Shown here piece by piece: positions 1 through 6,042 of a stretch of DNA of 9,265 nucleotides; position 1 is the stretch's first letter; each line of letters starts with the position of its first letter. Source of the stretch: an uncultured Collinsella sp. (lineage in GTDB: Bacteria; Actinomycetota; Coriobacteriia; Coriobacteriales; Coriobacteriaceae); the NCBI GenBank assembly GCA_900545905.1, contig URBA01000042.1, positions 1 through 9,265 on the forward strand. The letters are read 5' to 3'. Below the pieces are notes generated by a model that worked only from the letters and a program-made list of their open reading frames with translations, made no database searches and was not told the origin of the DNA. A program made the translations under genes and the position numbers.

Positions 1-1
1 C

Positions 2-1141
2 GGCATCATGACCATCTGCATGGGCATCTTCGCCAACCGCCCGCTCGCCTGCGCGTCGGGCTTAGGCGTCAACGCGATGATCGCTGGAATCACCACCACC
101 GTCTGCGGCGGTGACTGGCACGTGGCCATGAGCGTCATCTTCCTCGAGGGTATCGTCATCTTGCTGCTCGTGCTTTGTGGCCTGCGCGAGGCCATCATGG
201 ACGCCATCCCGGTTGTCCTGCGTCACGCCATCTCGGTGGGTCTGGGCCTGTTCATCGCCATGATTGGCCTGTGCGATGCCGGCATTATCACCGCTGGCGC
301 CGGTACACTCGTCGGTCTGGGCGACATCACCTCCCCCACCTTCATCGTCGGCATCATCTCCATCCTGGTGACAGTCGCCCTCGCCTGCCGCAACGTCCCC
401 GGCTCGCTGCTCATCGGCATCGTCGTCGCCGTCATCGCCGGTATCCCCCTAGGTGTGACCCATGCTCCGACCGGTATCATCGCCCCGCTCGACTTCTCGA
501 GCATCGGTGGCCCCATCGCCGACGCCGGCGGCGTGCCCGCCATCGTCAAGGTCCTTACCGACCCCGCGCTCCTCGTCATCTCGTTCTCGCTGCTCATGAG
601 TGACTTCTTCGACACCATGGGCACCGCGATGGCCGTGGCCAAGCAGGGCGAGTTCCTCACCGACGACGGCAACGTCGAGAATATCAAGGAGATCCTGATC
701 GTCGACTCCGCCGCCGCTGCTGTGGGCGGTTTCATGGGTGTCTCCTCCATCACCACCTTCGTCGAGTCCACTTCCGGCGCCGCCGACGGTGGCCGCACGG
801 GCCTCACCTCCGTCACCACCGGCGTGCTGTTCATTCTCGCCGCGTTCTTCTCCCCCATCGTCACCATCGTTTCCAGCGCCGCCACCTGCGGTGCTCTGGT
901 CTACGTCGGCTACCTCATGATGAGCGAGGCCTCCGAGATCGACTGGTCCGACGTGTCGCAGGGTTTCCCGGCGTTCATGATTGTCGCCGGCGTGCCCTTC
1001 ACCTACTCCATCTCTGCCGGCATTGGCCTAGGCTTTATCGCCTACGTGATCGTCGCGCTCTTTAAGGGCGAGGCCTCCAAGATCAAGCCGCTCATGTGGA
1101 TCGCAGCTCTCGCCTTCCTCGTCTACTTCTTCGTAGCGTAA
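2..1141 (+). CDS. Purine (guanine/hypoxanthine/adenine) permease, AzgA-type NCS2 family, 5'-truncated
   Basis: This is an integral membrane transporter that would import purine bases, probably by proton symport. The reading frame is open from the first complete codon of the window (base 2), so the ATG at 8 is probably internal. About 379 residues are visible, against roughly 430-480 for full AzgA/PbuG-type permeases, so the first TM helices lie outside. Family signatures are present: ANRPLACASGLGVNA near the start (the usual form is N.P.ALAPGMG.NA), SDFFDTMGTAMAVA at about 599-640, FVESTSGAADGGRTGLT at 758-808 (the substrate-site loop with its conserved Glu), and VGYLM followed by PFTYSI near the end. 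Hydrophobic segments alternate throughout. It ends in a strong hairpin terminator, so it looks like the last gene of its transcript. The exact base transported cannot be told from sequence. The last 14 codons recur at 3148-3192. Confidence 0.9.
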   Translation, partial: GIMTICMGIFANRPLACASGLGVNAMIAGITTTVCGGDWHVAMSVIFLEGIVILLLVLCGLREAIMDAIPVVLRHAISVGLGLFIAMIGLCDAGIITAGAGTLVGLGDITSPTFIVGIISILVTVALACRNVPGSLLIGIVVAVIAGIPLGVTHAPTGIIAPLDFSSIGGPIADAGGVPAIVKVLTDPALLVISFSLLMSDFFDTMGTAMAVAKQGEFLTDDGNVENIKEILIVDSAAAAVGGFMGVSSITTFVESTSGAADGGRTGLTSVTTGVLFILAAFFSPIVTIVSSAATCGALVYVGYLMMSEASEIDWSDVSQGFPAFMIVAGVPFTYSISAGIGLGFIAYVIVALFKGEASKIKPLMWIAALAFLVYFFVA

Positions 1142-1168
1142 CGGCATAGTCTGCTAAAACAGAACACC

Positions 1169-1210
1169 AAAGCGCGGAGTCGCATCGAGCGGCTCCGCGC
1201 TTTTCTTTTA
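1169..1210 (+). terminator. Rho-independent terminator of the purine permease
   Basis: The stem arms are 1171-1183 and 1189-1201, 13 pairs including one T-G wobble, with loop ATCGA. A T-rich tail (TTTTCTTTTA) follows. The core arms are AGCGCGGAG and CTCCGCGCT. The hairpin lies 27 bases past the permease stop and upstream of the surface-gene leader, so it separates the two transcripts. Confidence 0.9.
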
Positions 1211-1349
1211 AAGCCAGGCAACGCACAGACGCGCGATGTTTTGCTTCCCAAGTTTTGGACATTTTGCCCTCCAAACGGCACTACCGCCGGCTACATCCTG
1301 CAGATATGCTGGGCGTAATCGCATAGGCCCTATGAGGATGGGAGTAACC
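1211..1349 (+). promoter_or_regulatory. Leader/promoter region of surface-protein gene copy 1
   Basis: This 139-base gap lies between the permease terminator and the chosen start, and it should hold the promoter. Bases 1253-1291 match copy 2 at 3300-3338 with a single mismatch. That segment contains TTTGG (1254-1258) and CCAAA (1271-1275) as a short inverted pair. A weak -10-like TATGCT lies at 1305-1310 (TACGCT in copy 2), but I see no convincing -35. A ribosome binding site GGGAG (1340-1344) sits five bases before the ATG at 1350 and recurs with the same spacing in copy 2. Confidence 0.45.
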
Positions 1350-3125
1350 ATGGCCGCCTTGTTCACGACCCCCAATCGCAATGACAAAACCTCTGGAGCC
1401 CATTTTGTCGAGCCCGACGTGTGCCGTCGCACGCTGCTCGCACACGGCAGCTGGCGCCGCGTGACGCGCCGCATCGTCTGCGGCCTGGCCTGCGCGCTCA
1501 CGGTGAGCTCGCTGCTCATGCCGAGCGTCTCGCTCGCGGCCGAGTGGGTGGACGTCGGCGGCGTCCGCCACGAAGCGGCCGCGGGGCCCGCGGGAGACGC
1601 CGCCGGCACCTGGAGCTGGGACGGCGCCGATGACATGAAGCTCAACGGCTATAACGGCGGCGCGATCGAGGCAGCGGGCAAGCTCAACGTGAGCTACGAG
1701 GGCAACAACACCGTCACTAACGACAACGGCCGCGGCATCAAGGTTAAGGATGGCGCGAACGAGAACGCCGAGCTTAATATTCAGGGCGACGCGTCCAGCA
1801 CGCTCAACGTGACATCTTCTCGTGACGCCATCACTTCCGTCGGCAACATCAACATCGACGGCGCTGGCACTGTCAACGCCACGAGCACCGAGCACGATGC
1901 CATCGATGCCGGGGGCGATGTCACCATCAAGGGCTCGGGAAACGTTAACGCCACGGGCGATTCGGATGGCATCAGGGCCGACGGCAACATCACGATCGAC
2001 AACAGCGGAACCGTCACCGCCAAGGCCACCGAGGATCAGGGTATCGATGCTAACGAGAACCTCATCATAAAGGGCGGCGGCAAGGTAGAGGCAAGCTCTA
2101 TCAAAGACAATGCGATTTGGGCCGACGGCAACATCGAGATCTCGGGTGGCAGCCAGGTCAAGGCAAGCTCCGAGGAAGACGCCGCCATCGACGGTAAAAA
2201 CAGCCTCACGGTCACGAACGCTTCCCTCAACGCAAGTGGCGTTGGGTATGGCATCTATGTCTACAAGGGCATCATGTTCGATGGCGCAACCGTAACGGTC
2301 CGTGCAAGTGCAGGGAACGATGAAGCCAGCGCCCTCTTCACCGACGAGGACGACATCGTCATCAAGAACGGCTCGATCGTGGATGCGTTCGCAGAAGGCC
2401 AGTTCTCGACCGCAATCTTCACCAGAAACTACTACCCCAACGAAGCGGGTGGTCACATCTACATTAGTGACTCCGTTGTCAAGGCTATAGCCCGCTATGT
2501 CGAGTCCGGTAGCGACGGCCCCGATCACTACAGCAACGACCAAAGTGGCGCGGTCATTCCCGAGCATAGGGGCATGAACATCGGCATCTTTGCCCGGACC
2601 AAGGAGGGCATCACGCCCGCGACCATCTCGATTGTCCGCAGTAAGGTCACAGCTGAGGGAGACACGGCGGCAATCTTCGCCCTTGCCGTGAGCGCGGACG
2701 GCGAGACAATCGGCACCATCGAGATCGAAGGCGCTCCCATACAGACGCCCACAGGCGGCAAGATCATTGGCTATCGCAACAAGGAAGAACTCGATGACGG
2801 CATCTTCTACGTGGTGGGTCAAACCATCGGCACGGGCGACGCTGTGATCGACTCCCCCTATAACGAAGCTGTCGCCAAGAGCACGGTCATCGCGCCTCCC
2901 GAGGAGATCAAACCCGAGGAGAAGCCAGGCGAGACCAAGCCCGAGGGTTCCAAGTCCGAGGGCACGAAGACAACCAAGACCGTTGCAGTTGCAGCCAAGG
3001 GAGCCAAGACCGTCGGCAAGCTCGCGGCAACCGGCGACACCTCGAACACAGCCATCGTGGCAGCCGCCCTTGCGGGAACAGCCGCCATCGCCGCAGGCGC
3101 CCTGGCGAGTCGCAAACGTTCGTAA
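1350..3125 (+). CDS. LAATG-anchored surface protein with Cthe_2159-like beta-helix repeats (copy 1)
   Basis: A secreted, cell-wall-anchored protein of 591 residues. Residues 1-64 form an extended signal peptide: about 41 residues ending in the basic RRVTRR, a hydrophobic core IVCGLACALTVSSLLM, and cleavage near SLA-AEW. Residues about 159-350 carry eight beta-helix-like coils starting at 159, 183, 206, 230, 254, 278, 300 and 327 (mostly 24-residue period). Their pattern is D-A-I-x-A-x-G-N-I-x-I-x-G-x-G-x-V-x-A. This resembles the Cthe_2159 carbohydrate-binding beta-helix family, so binding of a polysaccharide is plausible but not shown. A Pro/Lys/Glu/Gly-rich stalk (516-557) leads to LAATG (558-562), a TM segment and an SRKRS tail; LAxTG is the motif of class E sortases. 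The start at 1350 is chosen because the RBS and ATG are conserved in copy 2; the frame stays open upstream to 1236. It could equally be an adhesin. Confidence 0.85.
   Translation: MAALFTTPNRNDKTSGAHFVEPDVCRRTLLAHGSWRRVTRRIVCGLACALTVSSLLMPSVSLAAEWVDVGGVRHEAAAGPAGDAAGTWSWDGADDMKLNGYNGGAIEAAGKLNVSYEGNNTVTNDNGRGIKVKDGANENAELNIQGDASSTLNVTSSRDAITSVGNINIDGAGTVNATSTEHDAIDAGGDVTIKGSGNVNATGDSDGIRADGNITIDNSGTVTAKATEDQGIDANENLIIKGGGKVEASSIKDNAIWADGNIEISGGSQVKASSEEDAAIDGKNSLTVTNASLNASGVGYGIYVYKGIMFDGATVTVRASAGNDEASALFTDEDDIVIKNGSIVDAFAEGQFSTAIFTRNYYPNEAGGHIYISDSVVKAIARYVESGSDGPDHYSNDQSGAVIPEHRGMNIGIFARTKEGITPATISIVRSKVTAEGDTAAIFALAVSADGETIGTIEIEGAPIQTPTGGKIIGYRNKEELDDGIFYVVGQTIGTGDAVIDSPYNEAVAKSTVIAPPEEIKPEEKPGETKPEGSKSEGTKTTKTVAVAAKGAKTVGKLAATGDTSNTAIVAAALAGTAAIAAGALASRKRS
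2089..2170 (+). repeat. 10-bp direct repeats bounding a 72-bp coil module
   Basis: AGGCAAGCTC occurs at 2089-2098 and again at 2161-2170, exactly 72 bases (24 codons) apart. In copy 2 the sequence occurs once at this place (4127-4136). The left flank there matches the first repeat and the right flank matches the second, as expected if one coil was lost by recombination or slippage between the repeats. Confidence 0.8.
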
Positions 3126-3147
3126 ACACTTTTTCGCACAGGACGGG

Positions 3148-3192
3148 TGGATCGCAGCCCTTGCCTTCCCCGTCTACTTCTTCGTAGCGTAA
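3148..3192 (+). pseudogene. Remnant of the purine permease 3' end (14 codons plus stop)
   Basis: It would encode WIAALAFPVYFFVA and a stop, against WIAALAFLVYFFVA at the end of the intact permease (1097-1141). Three of 45 bases differ: two are synonymous and one changes Leu to Pro. No start codon or RBS in front makes it a gene. It is carried along by the tandem duplication, starts 22 bases after the stop of surface gene copy 1, and is followed by the duplicated terminator. Confidence 0.85.
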
Positions 3193-3218
3193 GGGCAAGG
3201 CTGCAAAAGCTGAACAAT

Positions 3219-3256
3219 AAAGCGCGGAGTCGCCATGCGGCCCCGCGCTTTTCTTT
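3219..3256 (+). terminator. Duplicated rho-independent terminator, now ending surface gene copy 1
   Basis: This is the copy of the permease terminator. The arms are 3221-3233 and 3237-3249 with one A-C mismatch, one T-G wobble and a three-base loop, followed by TTTTCTTTTA. It lies about 95 bases past the stop of surface gene copy 1 and no better hairpin comes earlier. It therefore appears to have been recruited as that gene's terminator, and it insulates copy 2. Confidence 0.85.
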
Positions 3257-3396
3257 TAGCGTCAGTCCCTGCGCCGGCGTGCGGCCTATTTCTCCCCCAT
3301 TTTGGCCATTTTGCCCTCCAAACGGCACTACCGCCGGCAACATCCAGCAGATACGCTGAACCTAGCCGTATAGGCCCTATGAGAACGGGAGCAACC
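3257..3396 (+). promoter_or_regulatory. Leader/promoter region of surface-protein gene copy 2
   Basis: This is the counterpart of 1211-1349. The block 3300-3338 is nearly identical to copy 1. It is preceded by a tandem pair CATTTTGGC / CATTTTGCC, of which the first member is altered in copy 1. The RBS GGGAG lies five bases before the ATG at 3397. Bases outside the block have diverged, so the block may be a regulatory or promoter element, but I cannot assign -35 and -10 boxes. Confidence 0.4.
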
Positions 3397-5109
3397 ATGG
3401 CAGCCTTGTTCACGACCCCCAAACGCAATGACACTACCGCCGGAACCCATGTTGCCGAACCCGACGTTCGCCGTCGCATAGGACTCGCGCACGGCAGCTG
3501 GCGCCGCGTGACGCGCCGCATCGTCTGCGGCCTGGCCTGCGCGCTCACGGTGAGCTCGCTGCTCATGCCGAGCGTCTCGCTCGCAGCGGAATGGGTCAAG
3601 GTCGGCGGCAACAAGTACAACACCGCGGCGAGCGACGAGGCCGGTACCTGGTCGTGGGACGGCGCCGACGACTTGAAGCTCAACAACTATAACGGCGGCG
3701 AGATCCAGGCCGCAGGCAAGCTCAACGTGAATTACTCGGGAAACAACATCGTCACTGCCGACTGGATCGAAGGCATCAAGGCTTCTCATGGCAAGAATGA
3801 GAACGCCGAGCTCAATATCCAAGGCGACGCGGGCAGCACGCTCAGCGTGACATCTACTGAGGACGCTATCCTCTCCACGGGTAATATCAACATCGACGGA
3901 GCCGGATCCGTCAACGCCACGAGCGCTGGGTTTGATGCCATCGACGCCGAGGGCGATCTCGCTATCAAAGGTTCGGGCAACGTCAACGCCACGGGCGTAT
4001 CGGATGGCATCAGGGCAAACGGCAATATCACGATTGACGACAGCGGAGCCGTCACCGCCAGGGCCACCAAGGACAAGGGTATTGGAGCCGACAAGAACCT
4101 CACCATCAAGGGTGGCGGGACGGTCGAGGCAAGCTCCGAGAAAGATGCTGCCGTCGAGGCCAAGGGCAGCCTCGCAGCCACAAACGCCTCCCTCAACGTA
4201 AACGGTGTTGAATATGGCGTCTATGCCCACAAGGGCATCACACTCGATCATGCAAACGTGACAGTCCGCGCAAGTAAAGGCAGATACGGTGACGCCATTG
4301 CCCTCTTCACCTACCAAGACGATATCGTCGTCAAGAACGGCTCCACCGTGGACGCGTTTGCGGAAGGCGAGGTTTCGGCTGCATTCTCCACCAGAAACGA
4401 TCGACCCAACGAGGAGGGTGGCCACATCTACATCAGCGACTCCGTTGTCAAGGCCATAGCCCGCTATGTCGAGAACGGCGACGGCCCCATCCCCTACAGC
4501 GAAAACCAAGATGGCGAGACGAGGCGCGAACCCCAAGGCGAGAACATCGGCATCATCGCCCAGACCAGCGAGGGCGTCACACCCGCAGTCATCTCGATCA
4601 TCCGCAGCAAGGTAACGGCCGAAGGAGATACAGCGGCAATCTTTGCCCGTGCCATGAGCGCTGACGGCAAGACAATCGGCACCATCAAGATTGAGAACGC
4701 CGCCATCCAGACGCCCGAAGGCGGCAAGGTCATTGACTATCGCAAGCTCCGTGACGGCATCTACGAGGCAGGCCAAGCCATCGGCACGGGCGACGCTGTG
4801 ATCGACTCCCCCTATAACGAAGCTGTCGCCAAGAGCATGGTCATCGCACCTCCCGAGGTAGCCAAGCCGGAAGACCCCAAGCCCGACGAGACCAAGCCCG
4901 CAGAAAGCAAGCCCGCGGAGTCCAAGCAGAACCCCAAGCCTGAGGGCTCAAAGCCGACCAAGGCCGTTGCGGCTTCAACCACGAAAGCCAAGACTACCGG
5001 CGTGCTCGCGGCAACCGGCGACACCTCGGGTGCGGCCATCGTGGCAACCGTCCTTGCGGGAACAGCCGCTATCGCCGCAGGCACCATGGCGAGCCGCAAG
5101 CGCTCTTAG
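3397..5109 (+). CDS. LAATG-anchored surface protein with Cthe_2159-like beta-helix repeats (copy 2)
   Basis: A 570-residue paralogue of the preceding gene with the same architecture. It has an extended signal peptide whose hydrophobic core is identical to copy 1 (cleavage near SLA-AEW), beta-helix-like coils from about residue 156, and a non-repetitive C-terminal region (ISDSVVKAIARYVE, SPYNEAVAKS). A stalk at 485-536 contains KPAESKPAESK, and LAATG (537-541) is followed by a TM segment and SRKRS. It lacks one 24-residue coil present in copy 1 (copy 1 bases 2099-2170). Its stalk is about ten residues longer, with Asp/Glu/Pro-Lys repeats. The start is set by the conserved GGGAG-N5-ATG; the frame runs open upstream to 3235 but that part overlaps the terminator. 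Carbohydrate binding or adhesion is inferred from the family resemblance only. Confidence 0.85.
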   Translation: MAALFTTPKRNDTTAGTHVAEPDVRRRIGLAHGSWRRVTRRIVCGLACALTVSSLLMPSVSLAAEWVKVGGNKYNTAASDEAGTWSWDGADDLKLNNYNGGEIQAAGKLNVNYSGNNIVTADWIEGIKASHGKNENAELNIQGDAGSTLSVTSTEDAILSTGNINIDGAGSVNATSAGFDAIDAEGDLAIKGSGNVNATGVSDGIRANGNITIDDSGAVTARATKDKGIGADKNLTIKGGGTVEASSEKDAAVEAKGSLAATNASLNVNGVEYGVYAHKGITLDHANVTVRASKGRYGDAIALFTYQDDIVVKNGSTVDAFAEGEVSAAFSTRNDRPNEEGGHIYISDSVVKAIARYVENGDGPIPYSENQDGETRREPQGENIGIIAQTSEGVTPAVISIIRSKVTAEGDTAAIFARAMSADGKTIGTIKIENAAIQTPEGGKVIDYRKLRDGIYEAGQAIGTGDAVIDSPYNEAVAKSMVIAPPEVAKPEDPKPDETKPAESKPAESKQNPKPEGSKPTKAVAASTTKAKTTGVLAATGDTSGAAIVATVLAGTAAIAAGTMASRKRS

Positions 5110-5166
5110 ACGCCTCTGCGCACATGGCAGCTCCCGCGAAGGCCCCGAGTCCCAGCACCGTTTAAC

Positions 5167-5204
5167 AACGCCACCGCCGAGCTCCCCTCCGGCGGTGGCG
5201 TTTT
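5167..5204 (+). terminator. Rho-independent terminator of surface gene copy 2
   Basis: Perfect 12-bp arms, AACGCCACCGCC (5167-5178) and GGCGGTGGCGTT (5191-5202), with a 12-base loop and TTTT at the end. The hairpin starts 58 bases after the stop of copy 2 and is unrelated to the duplicated terminator. Confidence 0.88.
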
Positions 5205-5316
5205 CCATATGCGTCCGCAGGGTATGCACGAGATTGTCTTTGGTCTAGCCCAACCTGCATGAGCCGGCGTGCGACAATGGGGGCCGTCGATATCACAACG
5301 CCGAGAGAAGCCCGTC
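5205..5316 (+). promoter_or_regulatory. Upstream region of the esterase gene
   Basis: This gap should contain the esterase promoter. GACAAT at 5273-5278 is a possible -10 box, but no good -35 stands 16-18 bases before it. AGAGAAG (5304-5310) is the likely ribosome binding site, six bases before the ATG at 5317. If GACAAT is the -10, the in-frame GTG at 5269 would lie outside the transcript. Confidence 0.3.
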
Positions 5317-5982
5317 ATGGAAGCGCATCAAAAGCAGATAACCGTTCATTCGGAGCATACGGAAGGCGCGCCCGTCATCTACCTCCCCGTGGTCATGGGC
5401 GACGGTAGCGATGTTCATGACCGCTGCCGAGAGCTCGACTGTCCGCCATTCACCCTTGTCGCCATTGGCGGGCTCGATTGGAATCGCGAGTTGAGCCCCT
5501 GGGCATGCGACGGGACCGTACGCGATGCCGAGCCTTTCGGCGGCCAAGCCGCCGGTTTTCTTGATGAGCTGCTGAATCAGATAATCCCCCAGGTGGAGTC
5601 GTCGCTTCCTCAGCCGCCCACCTGGCGCGGCATTGCCGGTTACTCGCTCGCGGGCCTCTTCGCACTCTGGTCCCTCTGGCAAACCGACGCCTTTAGCCGC
5701 GCCGCAAGCGCATCGGGGTCGTTGTGGTTTCCCGACTTTGTCGATCGCGCCAGCACGGCCCCTTTTGCCGGCAACCCACAGGCCGTCTATCTGTCACTCG
5801 GCAAAAAGGAAACCAAGACGCCCAACCGCATGATGCGGCACGTGCTCGACGATACGCGCGCGATGGAAGAGCTGTTTATCGAGCGTGACATTCCAACAAT
5901 GCTGGAGCTCAACCCCGGCAACCACTTTGCCCAAACCGACCTGCGCATGGCGCGCGGCATCCACTGGGTTCTTGCGCACTAA
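5317..5982 (+). CDS. Alpha/beta-hydrolase esterase (putative esterase / Fes-IroE-like family)
   Basis: A 221-residue protein without signal peptide or TM segment, so probably cytoplasmic. The nucleophile elbow is G-Y-S-L-A-G (108-113) with Ser110 as catalytic residue. GNHFAQ near the C terminus supplies the likely catalytic His203, and the acid could lie between them (for example Asp178 or Glu165). The segment LDWNRELSPW (53-62) matches the R-x-x-D/E-L/Y-T/S-P-W block seen before the nucleophile in the putative-esterase family that includes siderophore esterases. The length is close to a bare catalytic domain. The substrate is unknown and no siderophore genes are nearby. The ATG at 5317 is preferred over the GTG at 5269 because of the RBS. 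It stands alone between two terminators and converges on the uracil permease gene. Confidence 0.8.
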   Translation: MEAHQKQITVHSEHTEGAPVIYLPVVMGDGSDVHDRCRELDCPPFTLVAIGGLDWNRELSPWACDGTVRDAEPFGGQAAGFLDELLNQIIPQVESSLPQPPTWRGIAGYSLAGLFALWSLWQTDAFSRAASASGSLWFPDFVDRASTAPFAGNPQAVYLSLGKKETKTPNRMMRHVLDDTRAMEELFIERDIPTMLELNPGNHFAQTDLRMARGIHWVLAH

Positions 5983-6022
5983 AAAGCCGGTCATGCGCAT
6001 CGGACGCATGGCCGGCTTTTTT
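5982..6022. terminator. Bidirectional terminator between esterase and uraA
   Basis: Arms 5986-5997 and 6005-6016 form 12 pairs with one T-G wobble and a 7-base loop. The stem is flanked by an A-run (5981-5985) and a T-run (6017-6022), so it has a U-tail when read from either strand. It overlaps the esterase stop codon and lies 21 bases beyond the uraA stop. Confidence 0.88.
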
Positions 6023-6042
6023 AACTGATTTGGACACAGCCG

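Larger units (their letters stand above)
1096..3146 (+). repeat. Tandem duplication unit, copy 1 (permease tail + terminator + leader + surface gene)
   Basis: Homology between the two units starts inside the permease gene, at GTGGATCGCAG (1096 and 3147). It continues through the permease stop, the terminator, the leader and the whole surface gene, with an offset of 2051 bases that falls to 2047 at the start codons. Bases just left of 1096 and of 3147 do not match, which marks the breakpoint. The right edge of copy 2 lies shortly after 5109, where weak similarity (CGCACAGGACGG against CGCACATGGCAG) fades. Confidence 0.85.
3147..5125 (+). repeat. Tandem duplication unit, copy 2
   Basis: This is the second unit of the duplication. 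It holds the permease-tail remnant (3148-3192), a second terminator (3219-3256), a leader and the second surface gene. The left edge is sharp; the right edge is approximate. It is diverged from copy 1 overall but contains blocks of perfect identity, 3490-3584 and 4778-4837. No terminal inverted repeats or transposase are seen, so unequal recombination is a likelier origin than transposition. Confidence 0.8.

Noticed and set aside
223..885. A 220-residue minus-strand frame within the purine permease
   Set aside because: It is Met/Ser/Pro/Thr-rich shadow sequence with no recognisable domain, opposite a well-conserved transporter.
1236..1349. Upstream in-frame extension of surface gene copy 1 (and 3235-3396 for copy 2)
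   Set aside because: The extension has no RBS, and in copy 2 it starts inside the terminator stem. The GGGAG-N5-ATG at 1350 and 3397 is conserved in both copies and gives a sensible secreted protein.
1824..2400. CRISPR-like or tandem DNA repeat, suggested by the regular 72-base spacing
   Set aside because: The periodicity is in the protein (24-residue beta-helix coils). The DNA of successive coils is diverged and in frame throughout.
1281..2822. A 513-residue open frame on the minus strand covering most of surface gene copy 1, with a homologous 482-residue one (3328-4776) opposite copy 2
   Set aside because: Its codons lie exactly opposite the sense codons. In that register antisense stops arise only from sense TTA, CTA and TCA, which this GC-rich gene avoids. 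The homology follows from the duplication. No RBS supports it, and the sense protein has a full signal peptide and sorting signal.
3148..3192. Possible small gene ending in FFVA between the two surface genes
   Set aside because: It is the duplicated permease tail; there is no start codon with an RBS of its own.
1096..5125. Mobile element as the cause of the duplicated unit
   Set aside because: There is no transposase, terminal inverted repeat or target-site duplication; a simple tandem duplication explains it.
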